Below, piece by piece: positions 15,576 to 25,339 of a stretch of DNA of 46,263 bases; position 1 is the first letter of the stretch, and every line of letters starts with the position of its first letter. The DNA is from an uncultured Mycoplasmatota bacterium (GTDB lineage: Bacteria > Bacillota_I > Bacilli_A > RF39 > UBA660): contig URHJ01000008.1 of NCBI GenBank assembly GCA_900547465.1, forward strand, positions 1 through 46,263. The letters are read 5' to 3'. The notes under the pieces were generated by a model. It was not told the origin of the DNA and made no database searches. It saw nothing but the letters and a program-made list of their open reading frames with translations. The translations under genes were made by a program, and so were the position numbers.

Positions 15576-18500
15576 ATTGACCACCTTCTTCGTTATGAGT
15601 ACCAATACACTTCATCAGAGAATATTCACCATCTATAATTGCATATGACACACCATTAAAATCCTCTGAAACATCACATTTTTTCATATTTGGAATTTTT
15701 ATGGATGTTTGAATTCCTACATCTTTGCCTATCCAAATACCAGATTTATTATTAACGGTATCATACCATTTTTCTTTCATAATCCTTTTATATGATGAAT
15801 AATTATCCACAAAGATAAAATAACTATTTTTATAGGAATTAAGATTATTAAATATACTAAATAATGCATCTATCCCTTCATCTAAAACCTTATCATAAAT
15901 ATAACCAATACCAATTAATACATAAATCTTAGTTAACTCATTTTCCTTTTCATTCTTACTAATAAGGTCGATATTTTTTGTAAATTCACCATTAATATAA
16001 TCTATATTTAATTGTTCAGTTATACAATCCACAAAGTCAAATACCTTGAGTTTAATATTAGGAATATTGGATAATGTTTTTACAAAATCTATAATAAAAC
16101 CAGTATCAATAACTATGTTATTACCAATAATTTGTGTAATATGATTAGCAATAAAATTATATTTTAATATTGAAGCATCTTTTATTTTAATTCCAATTGG
16201 AACGTTAGTTATTTCATCTATATAAGCAGATAATGATTCAGCTGTTACATTCATAGGAATTATTGGGATAGCTGGGTTTTTCTTGTATGATTGAGAAAGT
16301 TTTTCAGATATTTCTTTTATAGTATCACTAATTTTGTCTGCTAAGTAAATATAAGCTGTTTGAAATTCAAATACTTTTTCACCAACTGTAGAAAGACCCC
16401 TACCAAAGTATTTAGCAGGTTTCAGTCCATTAGGTGCGTTCATTACGAATTTATAGTCAAAGTCATCAGCTACTTGTAACATAATTTTATTTGCAAATGA
16501 TTGAGATATTCTTGATCTTACAGAATTAGGTGCTACAGCAGTTAATATAAATATTATTCCATATTTTGAACTTTCTCTTAAAAGATGTGCAAAATAATCA
16601 TCATAAGTTCCATAATTTTCAATAAATGCTTCATATCCATTTAAAACACAGACAATTAAAGGAAGTTTTGTTTCACTATTTTTAATATATGAGGAGTATC
16701 TACCGTCAAAATCAGAGAATAATTCTTTCCTCCTATTAATTTCCCTCTCCAACATCAAAAAGCAATTTTTAATTTTATCTTTCTCTTCGATTAATACTAT
16801 ATCACCAATATGTGGCATATTAGAAAATGATTTAAGAGTCTCTGCACCAATATAGAAGTTAACTTCATCAGATGTATGATAAATACAAGATGAATATATT
16901 AACGTCATTAATAAATTTTCTTTACCACTACCAACGTTTCCAAAAATTAATAAGTTTCCATTATTTGTTAAATCAACAGTTAGCATATTTTGATATTGAG
17001 TTGTGGGGTCATCATACTCACCAATCAATGGATTAATTTGGTAAGGGGTAGCCTGATATTTATACTTAGCTATAACGTTTGATAAATAAATTTCTTTAGG
17101 TATGCTTGGCATCCATAATTGTCGAAATGTAATATTCTCTCTTTTTGCTATATTATATAAATACTTCACCACATTTGTTAATTGGTCCCCTAAATTAACA
17201 ATGTTATCTTGCTTAACAGTATCATTAATCTTTTTAATAACATTACCATTGTTATCAATAAAATTGATAGAGTCATCAATATTTTTTAAGATTCTATCTG
17301 TAGGAACATATTTAGCACCGCTCCATGCTGATTGTCCAAGCTCAAATAATTCATTATATCCAACTTGTAAATAGAATCTACCTGTTTCTTTTATGTTAGC
17401 TGCATCAGGTCTCTTTAATAATTCATTACTATCTTCAGCTGTTTGAACTTTTAAAGCAATTTTGAATCTTGAGTTTGACCATATTTGATCATCAACAACA
17501 CCAGCTGGTTTTTGAGTAGCAAGAATTAAATGAACACCTAAACTACGACCAATACGTGCCGCTGAAACTAATTCATTCATAAACTCAGGTTGTTGTGATT
17601 TTAGTTCAGCAAACTCATCTGAGATTATAAACAAATGAGAGATTGGCTCTTTAACCTTTCCTTCTCTATAAAATTTTTGATATTTGTATATATCAACAGT
17701 ACTCTCACCTAATTTATCTCTAGCTTCATTAAACATTCTTTGTCTTCTTTTTAATTCACTATTAATTGACACTAAAGTACGATTCATCTCAGCCGTATCT
17801 AAATTTGTTATAGTACCTACAAGATGTGGAATTTTTATTCCTGTTTCTCTATTTTCAAAAGCACCAGCTAATCCTCCACCTTTATAATCGATTAATACAA
17901 ATTGAACTTCATCTGGATGATAATTAACAGCCATAGATAATATAAATGTTATAATAAATTCTGATTTTCCAGAACCAGTTGCTCCTGCAATTAACCCATG
18001 TGGTCCATGATATTTTTCGTGTAAATCTATTTCAAATAATTTACCATCTTCGTGAACACCTAATGGAGTGTGAAGACTAATTGTGGGATCATTATTTTTC
18101 CATCTATTTAATATATTTAATTGCTCTATCTTACCAACTTTATACATCTCCAAAAAACTTAAAGTGGTAGGCAATGTATTACTTAATGTCATTGATCCAA
18201 TCGGGATATTTGATATTATTTGTGAAAAATATAACATATTGCCATTAAAAAATTCAGGAGTAAAGTTATTTTGGTTAGATTCACTCAAATCTTTACCAAG
18301 TATACCACTTACACTTTGAGTTATTGAAATAAATTGATTACATTTACTTGGTAAATTTTGCATTGTAGGCTCAATCATCAATAAGGAAAAGCCTAAGTTT
18401 ATGGTGCTATTTACTACTTTTTTTATAATGCCTAAATCTTTTATAGTAATATAGTTATCAGTTATTATTAGATAATATTTATTAAAGTTAATATATGCAT

Positions 18501-20172
18501 TTTTACTATTTTCTATTTTTACTTTATCTAAATCATCATCATTTTCACTATTATTTTTAATTACATTTATTCTATCTTGATAAATTTTTTCTAGGTAGCT
18601 AGAAGTTTGTTTGGCTTCATCTTCATTGCTAGCAAAAAAATGTACGGTTCTATCATCACTACATAAGTGAGGTAGACATTTCAAATATTGCCATTTTTTT
18701 TCATTATCTTCGTTAGTTAAAATTACAATTTTTAAATCTATGCCACTATAATAACCAATAAGTTGTAGCAAAATATTATCAATAACATTTTGTCTATATT
18801 GATAATCGTAATTTATAATTAACGGTAAAATTTTATTTTCTATCAAAGAAGATGTTATAGGTACATTTTGAAGCATAAAGTCAGTATTTGCTATCTTCTC
18901 AACCTGGGAGCGTAAATTATCATCTTCCATTGAAAATTCTTCAATAGTTGCTTCCACTTTGATATCTGCCTTTTGATTTCCTAAACCCAACCTAAATGTT
19001 AAAAAATCATTGTCAGATATTTCTCTAGACCATACCTTATTAGTGCTGTTAATAATATTTTGTTGTAAATCAGTAGTATTTAGATTATTTTCGAGTAAAG
19101 TTTGTGTTTCTTTTTTTATGGCGTTATCTATATCTATTTGTTTTTTTTCTAAGTATTTTCCATATTTTTCCTGTCTTCTTTTTTCCCTCTTTTTAATTTT
19201 TCGTTTTTGATATTTATCCAATAAAATTGGAAAGCAAACCGTACCAATAATCATAAAGAAACATACCGATATTTCAGTTATTGTATTTAGAATATTACTT
19301 CTTCCTGTTGCTACGTTAAATATTGCAATAATACCAGTTATTGATGATGATATTCCCATCATAACAGTTGCACCTAAAGATAATATGGCAGGGGGACCAT
19401 CATCTTTTACTGGGACAGGTGGGGTTTCAATTTTTATGATAGTCTTATTAATTGATCCTTTTAATCTAGGTGTGTGGAAGAAAGCTTGATTGTCATTATA
19501 TAAATTTATGACTTTTTCCGTTTCTTTGACAGGGGTATATTTATTTTCTACACCAAGCATAGAAAATGTTTTTTTAGGATTAAGAGTTGTCTTAACACTA
19601 TTTGATGGGTTCGTTAATTTTATAAATGTATTCATCCAAATTAATTTTAATCCATTAATGAAAACAACATCACCGATTTTTAAAATAGTTTTATGAACAC
19701 GATAATTATTTACATATACATATGTGTCTTTATAACCGTTATCTTCTAAAACCCAGTAGTTATTATATCTATATATTTTTAAATGCATAGGAGATGTTAT
19801 AAAACTATTTTTATAAGAAATATCGCTATTTTCATCATGAGATAAAATTAACTCTGTCTTATTACCAACTTCATATTCCATAAATTCTGCAGGTGTTTCA
19901 AAACAATAGAGCGAAACATTATAGTCCAAATCATTAAATTTTAATTGATACATTTCATCTTTTTCAATCTCTTTTTTTTCAACTTGTATTGCATCTTTGA
20001 ATGCACTCATATCATAAGTACTAGAAATCATCCACTTGTTATTCTCTGCAGATAAGGTGATCGTCTCTTCCATACCAGTTGAGGAAACATAGTTTATTAA
20101 ATATGCATCTTCTATTTTATCTGGAAGAGAAAATATATTTATTTTTGATTTATCAACTAAAAATAATTTCAC
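15571..20172 (-). CDS. essC: Type VII secretion ATPase EssC
   Basis: About 1,533 residues, the usual size of Firmicute EssC/YukBA. An N-terminal ~185-residue part has FHA-like strands. Two membrane helices follow near residues 265-320 (ILSLGATVMMGISSS... and ISVCFFMIIGTVCFPILL), then a basic stretch. The first FtsK/SpoIIIE domain has Walker A GATGSGKSE near 730, Walker B VLIDYKGGG near 760 and the sensor HLILATQKPAGV. The second has a weakened P-loop FGNVGSGKEN near 1080, with Glu where Ser/Thr is expected. A third, near 1360, lacks a recognisable P-loop. It powers export of WXG100 proteins. GTG 20172 was chosen with GGGTGAG just upstream; GTG 20187 is the alternative. Confidence 0.92.
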   Translation of the reverse strand: MKLFLVDKSKINIFSLPDKIEDAYLINYVSSTGMEETITLSAENNKWMISSTYDMSAFKDAIQVEKKEIEKDEMYQLKFNDLDYNVSLYCFETPAEFMEYEVGNKTELILSHDENSDISYKNSFITSPMHLKIYRYNNYWVLEDNGYKDTYVYVNNYRVHKTILKIGDVVFINGLKLIWMNTFIKLTNPSNSVKTTLNPKKTFSMLGVENKYTPVKETEKVINLYNDNQAFFHTPRLKGSINKTIIKIETPPVPVKDDGPPAILSLGATVMMGISSSITGIIAIFNVATGRSNILNTITEISVCFFMIIGTVCFPILLDKYQKRKIKKREKRRQEKYGKYLEKKQIDIDNAIKKETQTLLENNLNTTDLQQNIINSTNKVWSREISDNDFLTFRLGLGNQKADIKVEATIEEFSMEDDNLRSQVEKIANTDFMLQNVPITSSLIENKILPLIINYDYQYRQNVIDNILLQLIGYYSGIDLKIVILTNEDNEKKWQYLKCLPHLCSDDRTVHFFASNEDEAKQTSSYLEKIYQDRINVIKNNSENDDDLDKVKIENSKNAYINFNKYYLIITDNYITIKDLGIIKKVVNSTINLGFSLLMIEPTMQNLPSKCNQFISITQSVSGILGKDLSESNQNNFTPEFFNGNMLYFSQIISNIPIGSMTLSNTLPTTLSFLEMYKVGKIEQLNILNRWKNNDPTISLHTPLGVHEDGKLFEIDLHEKYHGPHGLIAGATGSGKSEFIITFILSMAVNYHPDEVQFVLIDYKGGGLAGAFENRETGIKIPHLVGTITNLDTAEMNRTLVSINSELKRRQRMFNEARDKLGESTVDIYKYQKFYREGKVKEPISHLFIISDEFAELKSQQPEFMNELVSAARIGRSLGVHLILATQKPAGVVDDQIWSNSRFKIALKVQTAEDSNELLKRPDAANIKETGRFYLQVGYNELFELGQSAWSGAKYVPTDRILKNIDDSINFIDNNGNVIKKINDTVKQDNIVNLGDQLTNVVKYLYNIAKRENITFRQLWMPSIPKEIYLSNVIAKYKYQATPYQINPLIGEYDDPTTQYQNMLTVDLTNNGNLLIFGNVGSGKENLLMTLIYSSCIYHTSDEVNFYIGAETLKSFSNMPHIGDIVLIEEKDKIKNCFLMLEREINRRKELFSDFDGRYSSYIKNSETKLPLIVCVLNGYEAFIENYGTYDDYFAHLLRESSKYGIIFILTAVAPNSVRSRISQSFANKIMLQVADDFDYKFVMNAPNGLKPAKYFGRGLSTVGEKVFEFQTAYIYLADKISDTIKEISEKLSQSYKKNPAIPIIPMNVTAESLSAYIDEITNVPIGIKIKDASILKYNFIANHITQIIGNNIVIDTGFIIDFVKTLSNIPNIKLKVFDFVDCITEQLNIDYINGEFTKNIDLISKNEKENELTKIYVLIGIGYIYDKVLDEGIDALFSIFNNLNSYKNSYFIFVDNYSSYKRIMKEKWYDTVNNKSGIWIGKDVGIQTSIKIPNMKKCDVSEDFNGVSYAIIDGEYSLMKCIGTHNEEGGQY

Positions 20173-20196
20173 GTATCTCACCCTCACTACATTCTT

Positions 20197-20202
20197 ATTA
20201 TA
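20197..20202 (-). promoter_or_regulatory. -10 box of EssC transcript
   Basis: The minus strand reads TATAAT, placing the transcription start near 20190 and a leader of about 18 nt before GTG 20172. No clear -35 is seen. Confidence 0.4.
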
Positions 20203-20315
20203 TATAATATTGTATACTAATAGATGGAATCAGTAAAGAGAATTTTAAATTATATATACGAAATTTTTAGAGAAATCAATCATATGTCACACTCTTTAAA
20301 AAATTAAAGATATTT

Positions 20316-21163
20316 TTATAATTGAGTACATAAATATTCTTCAACTATTTGATTTGGACTTTTAAATCCTAATACTTTTTTAGCTATGTTATTATATCTG
20401 TCATTATATCTTTTTACTTTTATTTTCTACTGATTTAAACTCTTGTTTACTATAAAATCTTTTCCCATCTATTTTATGATTTCCTTTCACTTTCCCATTT
20501 TGCCACGGAGAATATGGTCTAGTTCTTTTATGTTTGATTCCAAGTGTTTCTAAAGTCCTTTCAAATAGTGTTGGTTCATCTGTTTTAATTTGATTGTTTA
20601 CAAATTGATTTGTATTAGTTCACTTTTTTCATCCACAATCTCTAATATTCTTTTTCTTGAATATTCATCAATAGCTGTTATTTGATAATATTTTTTATCC
20701 ATTGTATCAAACTTTAAACACCATTTTGGGACATATTTTATATTCACTTGTACTTTATTTTCTGGATGCTGTCTCTTATTTCTTTATGCTTTGCATAACC
20801 GACTCTTCGTTTTATTTTTTCTTTTAGTATTTCTCTTATCTGTTTTACCATAGAACCGTAGCTTCTTTTATATCCGTATCCGCATTTTTTTAATTGAACA
20901 TATACCTCAGCTAAGCCATAATTTCCATATCTAGACTTTACCTTTTTTATTAAACTTACTTTTTCTGTATGGGCGTTAGGATGATTATGTGGTTTTTTAA
21001 ATTTTAATGCTATACTTCTCACAGTACCATCATACTTTTCTAGTTGTCTATACACAAATTTTCTATTTGTATGATACCTTCTTGCCGCATTTGTCACTCC
21101 ATTTTTTATTGCATATTCACATAATCTCTTTCTATATCTCATTTCTTCTGTTATAATCTTCAT
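20316..21163 (-). pseudogene. Decayed DDE transposase of an IS element
   Basis: Translating the minus strand in shifting frames rebuilds an integrase-type transposase. The first part is a helix-turn-helix section with NAARRYHTNRKFVYRQLEKYDGT and GLAEVYVQLKKCGYGYKRSYGSM. After a frameshift near 20770 come KYVPKWCLKFDTMDKKYYQITAIDEYSRKRILEIVDEKS and then NQFVNNQIKTDEPTLFE, HKRTRPYSPWQNGKV, and LGFKSPNQIVEEYL up to a stop at 20316. The stretch between DEKS and NQFVNN is missing, which removes the second catalytic Asp (TDNG.EF region), and the reading frame is broken at least three times. It resembles IS3/IS481-type elements of Firmicutes. I could not find terminal inverted repeats. It cannot be active. 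Confidence 0.85.
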
Positions 21164-21239
21164 AGATACCACTCTTTCGTATAATTTTGTCTATTCAATC
21201 AAATTATACCAGATGATATCTTTTTTTATTTTTCCATAC

Positions 21240-21250
21240 TATGTTATACT
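21240..21250 (+). promoter_or_regulatory. Extended -10 promoter of prfB operon
   Basis: TATGTTATACT, identical to elements at 36281-36291 and 37621-37631. The predicted leader to ATG 21280 is about 23 nt. Confidence 0.6.
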
Positions 21251-21279
21251 ATAGAAAATAAATGAAGGAAGGTCTAGAT

Positions 21280-22375
21280 ATGAATAATGAAATAAAAAGA
21301 AAATTAGAAGAAGAACAAGAAGAAATTAAAAACTTATGGAGGTCACTTTGACTGCGATAATAAAAAAAATCAAATAAAAGAATTAGAAAAAGAAACTATA
21401 AGAGAAGACTTTTGGAATAATAGAGAAAAAGCAGAACAAACTATAAAAGAAATAAATAATTTAAAAGATGTAGTAGAACCACTAGAAGCTACAACAAATG
21501 AAATATCATCTTCTCTAGAATTATTAGAATTATTAAAATTAGAACCAGATCAAAATCTATTAGATAACCTAGTAGAAGATACTAAAAAATTAACAAAAAA
21601 AATAGAATCAATAAGATTACTTCTATTATTAAATGGAAAATATGATCATGAAAATTGCATTTTAGAAATTCACCCAGGAGCTGGAGGAACAGAATCTTGT
21701 GATTGGGCCGACATGTTATATAGAATGTATCGAAGATGGTGTGAAAGAAAAAATTATAGTATTGAAGTTCTAGATTACCAAGAAGGTGATGAAGCTGGTA
21801 TTAAAAGTGTTACAATTTTGGTTAAAGGGAAAAATGCCTTTGGTTATCTAAAAAATGAAAAGGGAGTACACAGATTAGTCCGACTATCACCATTTGATTC
21901 CAATAACAGAAGGCATACTTCCTTTGCCTCAGTAGAAGTAACTCCAGATATAAAAAAAGATATTGACATAAATATTGATGAAAAAGACTTAAAAATAGAT
22001 GTCTATAGATCAACAGGAGCTGGAGGACAAGGAGTAAATACAACAGATTCAGCTGTAAGAATTACTCACTTACCAACAAAAATAGTTGTAACTTGTCAAA
22101 ATGAAAGAAGTCAAATCCAAAATAAAGAACATGCCATGCAAGTATTAAAAACAAAATTATTGATTCTAGAAGAAGAAAAACAAAAACAAGAACTTGATGG
22201 AATAAAAGGAGATCAACTTCATATCGACTTCGGTTCTCAAATTAGAAGTTATGTAATGCATCCATATTCAATGGTAAAAGATCATAGAACCGGAGAAGAA
22301 ACAAGTAATGTTACAAAAGTTCTAGATGGAGAAATAGATGAATTTATTGAAAGTAATTTAAAAAGGAGTGCATAA
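21280..22375 (+). CDS. prfB: Peptide chain release factor 2, with programmed +1 frameshift
   Basis: RF2 terminates translation at UGA and UAA. The gene opens at ATG 21280 (AAGGAAGG upstream), reads 23 codons to CTT, meets TGA at 21349-21351, and must slip +1 (skipping T21349) to GAC at 21350. From there an open frame runs to 22375, giving 364 residues. The slippery CTT-TGA-C and the internal Shine-Dalgarno GGAGG two to three bases upstream match the classic RF2 autoregulatory site. Downstream, the GGQ loop that triggers peptide release is in GAGGQGVNTTDSAVRI, and HPGAGGTESCDWADML is the usual RF2 core. The two yitT genes follow at once. The site shows that TGA is a stop in this organism. Confidence 0.96.
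21337..21352 (+). promoter_or_regulatory. RF2 programmed frameshift signal
   Basis: GGAGGT (21337-21342) acts as an internal Shine-Dalgarno before the shift codon CTT (21346-21348), stop TGA (21349-21351) and C. Low RF2 makes the ribosome pause and slip +1, restoring RF2 synthesis. Confidence 0.93.
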
Positions 22376-22377
22376 TT

Positions 22378-23259
22378 ATGTTTTGGACAAGAAAAAAAAG
22401 ACTAGAAGAACTAAATGAAAAAATAAAAAATAAATCAAAGATAAAAAGATATTTTAGTTTTTTCTTAGGTTGTTTTACTCTAGCAATAGCATTTAATCTT
22501 TTTCTAGCCCCAAATGATATAGTATCAGGAGGAGTTGGCGGAATATCAATAATTTTAAACGAGTTCTTCCCAATAAATAAGTCAATCTTTATCCTAGCAA
22601 CAAACCTAGTCCTTTTAGCAATCAGTTATAAATTTCTAGGAGTAGAAAAAACAAAAGGTTCTATTCTAGGAAGTTTACTATTTCCATTTTTTGTAGAATT
22701 AACCGCAAATATTAACCAAACTCTAAATATAGATAATAAAGATCTCCTTTTAGCGGCAATATTTGCTGGAGTATTATATGGATTTGGTTCAGGTATAATA
22801 TTTAAGTCAGGTTTCACAACCGGAGGAACAGATATATTAAATCAAATTGTTTCAAAATATTTAAAAATTAGTATGGGAAAAAGCATTTTATTTATAGATG
22901 GAGCAATTATATTAACATCAGGAATAGTATTTGGTTGGACAAAGATAATGTATTCAATTATAGTTATTTACTTGTTAAGTTATATTTCAGATAGAGTAAT
23001 ATTAGGTGTATCTGATAATAAGGCATTTTATATAATTACTGAAGAAGAGACCAAGATCAAAGAATATGTAATAAACTGTCTAAATCATAGTGTAACCATA
23101 TTTAATGCCAAAGGAGGATATAAAAAAGAAAAACAAACAGTATTGTTATGTGTATTACCAACTAGAGATTATTATAGACTAAAAGAAGGTATACATGAAA
23201 TAGATCCAGATGCATTTTTTGTAGTAACAGATGCTTACGAAGTATTTGGAGGGGAATAA
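22378..23259 (+). CDS. YitT-family membrane protein, first of pair
   Basis: A 293-residue integral membrane protein of the YitT/DUF161 family, with a C-terminal DUF2179 domain. A charged N-terminus is followed by about six hydrophobic helices. The family hallmarks are NLFLAPNDIVSGGVGGISIIL (about 40-60), GSGIIFKSGFTTGGTDIL (about 138-155) and, in DUF2179, LNHSVTIFNAKGGYKKE and LPTRDYYRLKEGIHEIDPDAFFVVTDAYEVFGGE. The transported substrate or function is not established. The start is 2 nt after the prfB stop, and its ribosome site AAAAGGAG lies within the end of prfB, so it belongs to the prfB transcript. Confidence 0.88.
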   Translation: MFWTRKKRLEELNEKIKNKSKIKRYFSFFLGCFTLAIAFNLFLAPNDIVSGGVGGISIILNEFFPINKSIFILATNLVLLAISYKFLGVEKTKGSILGSLLFPFFVELTANINQTLNIDNKDLLLAAIFAGVLYGFGSGIIFKSGFTTGGTDILNQIVSKYLKISMGKSILFIDGAIILTSGIVFGWTKIMYSIIVIYLLSYISDRVILGVSDNKAFYIITEEETKIKEYVINCLNHSVTIFNAKGGYKKEKQTVLLCVLPTRDYYRLKEGIHEIDPDAFFVVTDAYEVFGGE

Positions 23260-24101
23260 TGAAAATAAAAACAAACAAAGAAGTAAGAAGATATCTAACA
23301 ATGTTTTTATCACTTTTACTATCAGCAATTCTATTTAATTTATTGATATTAAAAGCAAATATTGTATGTGGAGGAGTTAATGGTATCGCAATCATCATAA
23401 ACCATATTTACAAGATAAAACCATCAATCATAATTTTTATAATATCTGTATTACTACTAATCTTTAGTTTGTTTTTTTTAGGACTAAAAAGAACATCTGG
23501 TACCATCGTTGCGACTATAACTTATCCTATACTAGTAGAAGTAACATCATACTTAACACAATATATAAAAATTGATATAAGTGATTTATTTTTAATATCT
23601 ATATTCATAGGAGTAATTGGAGGTCTATCCAATGGCTTAATGTACAAAACAGGTTTTAGTAACGGAGGACTTCCCATAATAAGTCAAATATTATATGAAA
23701 AATTAAAGTTTCCAATCAGTAAAACTTCATTCTTTATAAATGGAATAATAGTTTTAATAGGAGGATTCTACTTTGGCTGGAATATGGTAATGTATGCTAT
23801 AATCATACTCTATATAAATAGTTTAATGATTGACAAAATTATGTTAGGTACATCAAATAATAAAGCATTCTACATAATAACAAAAAAGCAGGAAGAAATA
23901 AAAAAATATATAATAAACGGCCTAAATCATAGTGTAACTATATTCAATGTAGAAGGAGGATTTGAAGAAAGAAAAAATAAAGTCCTCCTAACAGTTATTC
24001 CAACCAGAGAATACTTTCTATTAACCGAAGGCATAAAAGAATTAGATCCAGATACATTTTTCTTAGTTTGTGATGCTTATGAAGTAAGAGGAGGTAAATA
24101 A
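23259..24101 (+). CDS. YitT-family membrane protein, second of pair
   Basis: A 280-residue paralog of the preceding gene with the same layout: about six membrane helices, then DUF2179 (LNHSVTIFNVEGGFEERK, IPTREYFLLTEGIKELDPDTFFLVCDAYEVRGG). ATG 23259 overlaps the previous stop by one base (TAATG), and GGAGGGG precedes it. The two share about half of their residues by eye, suggesting an old tandem duplication and perhaps a heteromeric complex. The transcript probably ends here, since the next gene has its own promoter. Confidence 0.88.
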   Translation: MKIKTNKEVRRYLTMFLSLLLSAILFNLLILKANIVCGGVNGIAIIINHIYKIKPSIIIFIISVLLLIFSLFFLGLKRTSGTIVATITYPILVEVTSYLTQYIKIDISDLFLISIFIGVIGGLSNGLMYKTGFSNGGLPIISQILYEKLKFPISKTSFFINGIIVLIGGFYFGWNMVMYAIIILYINSLMIDKIMLGTSNNKAFYIITKKQEEIKKYIINGLNHSVTIFNVEGGFEERKNKVLLTVIPTREYFLLTEGIKELDPDTFFLVCDAYEVRGGK

Positions 24102-24104
24102 AAC

Positions 24105-24133
24105 TTGAAAAAATAACAAAGATATGATAAAAT
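24105..24133 (+). promoter_or_regulatory. Promoter with -35 and extended -10
   Basis: TTGAAA (24105-24110), 17 nt, and TAAAAT (24128-24133) inside TATGATAAAAT. A small inverted repeat, CACTTTT/AAAAGTG at about 24140-24154, falls at the transcript start, just before the GGGGG ribosome site. Confidence 0.65.
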
Positions 24134-24163
24134 AATTGCACTTTTTAAAAGTGGGGGTTAATT

Positions 24164-25255
24164 ATGATAACTAATAAGATGATCTTAATTCAAAATTATA
24201 TTAATGGAGAAAGTACAGATCCATACGACCTAGATTATCTAGAAAATAATAAAAATTTTATGTTAAAAGTATTAAAAACTACTAAAGATGAAAATATGTA
24301 CTACTTCTGTTCAGAAGAGTTAAAAGAAGACTATATTTTCATTAAAGAAGTTATCAATATTTTTAAAGATGACTTAGCATTTGTAACAAAAATAGGTGAA
24401 GAACGCATAGAAAAAACAAGTTCCGATGAAGAGAGAATGGATCTACTTGTAACCCTAAAAAACTTAACAACATCACACCAAGATTATCTAGAACAAAATA
24501 TTAATTATGGAATTATGCTACACGTTGAATATATTAGTAAAAGAACAGATATAGAAGCTTGTAAAATAAAATTACAACTTGATGATGAACTAGGTTTAGG
24601 TTTTTCGATTATTACAGAAGATTACGAAAATGAATCAGTCAAAAAGTTTATTGCCGAATCAATGATTAGAGAAATTTTTTATGAATTAAATAAAGATGAT
24701 TTAGAAACTATAATGCATAACGGATTAACAAAAGAACAACTACAAGGCCTAAATAAAAATACTTATTTAATAAATATTTTAAGATCCTATGACAAGGACT
24801 TATCATTCTACGTTAGTAATAATTTAAAATTATTAGAAGAACAAAAGAAGAACATAAATACTATTATAAAAAATTGGAATAACTATACAAATAACGAAAT
24901 AGAAGATAAAGGTGAAAGAGTATATGAGGCAGTAAACAATTATATGGACGAAAATATAAATGAATTTCCATATCCTGTAATTAACATAATTTACTCTATC
25001 GCAAGTGAACTAGATAAACTTGATATTATAAAAGCCTATGATGCAGATATGGAACAAGATGAAGTGTTCAAATCCATAATAGAAAATAACTATATAGATA
25101 AAAGTAACATGAACTTTATTCAATTAACACATTATCGCAATATAAAACATATGATGCAAGAAATTTTAATGTCTAAAGAAAACATCAAAAAAAATCAAGA
25201 AAAAGGTTGCAAAGTCTATACTTTTACCAACTTTCAAAATAATCAAAAACGTTAA
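24164..25255 (+). CDS. Protein of unknown function, DUF4116-like N-terminus
   Basis: A 363-residue soluble, acidic, mostly helical protein with no signal or membrane segment. Residues about 25-75 (LENNKNFMLKVLKTTKDEN..FCSEELKEDYIFIKEVINIF) resemble the helical repeat of DUF4116-type proteins ('D.eFvLeAVk.n...l.yaSeeLk.Dkeiv..av'), though only one to two copies are visible. The remainder (DELGLGFSIITEDYENESVKKFIAES and so on) is unfamiliar. It has its own promoter with a hairpin at the start of the message and ends in an intrinsic terminator, so it is a single-gene unit between the prfB and ftsEX operons. No function is proposed. Confidence 0.6.
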   Translation: MITNKMILIQNYINGESTDPYDLDYLENNKNFMLKVLKTTKDENMYYFCSEELKEDYIFIKEVINIFKDDLAFVTKIGEERIEKTSSDEERMDLLVTLKNLTTSHQDYLEQNINYGIMLHVEYISKRTDIEACKIKLQLDDELGLGFSIITEDYENESVKKFIAESMIREIFYELNKDDLETIMHNGLTKEQLQGLNKNTYLINILRSYDKDLSFYVSNNLKLLEEQKKNINTIIKNWNNYTNNEIEDKGERVYEAVNNYMDENINEFPYPVINIIYSIASELDKLDIIKAYDADMEQDEVFKSIIENNYIDKSNMNFIQLTHYRNIKHMMQEILMSKENIKKNQEKGCKVYTFTNFQNNQKR

Positions 25256-25267
25256 CTGTAAAAATTT

Positions 25268-25293
25268 AGAAGAAACCATCTTCTTCTTTTTTT
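25268..25293 (+). terminator. Intrinsic terminator
   Basis: AGAAGA (25268-25273) and TCTTCT (25279-25284) are followed by a T-rich run. The T run also overlaps the -35 region of the ftsE promoter. Confidence 0.75.
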
Positions 25294-25304
25294 ATGTCGA
25301 ATAT

Positions 25305-25315
25305 TGTGGTATAAT
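25305..25315 (+). promoter_or_regulatory. Extended -10 promoter of ftsEX operon
   Basis: TGTGGTATAAT contains TGn joined to a perfect TATAAT. The leader to ATG 25340 is about 18 nt, with AAGGAGG just inside. Confidence 0.7.
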
Positions 25316-25339
25316 ACATATACTAAGGAGGTTAATGTT

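Noticed and set aside
20280..21240. Active insertion sequence
   Set aside because: Multiple frame breaks, loss of a catalytic segment, and no recognisable terminal inverted repeats.
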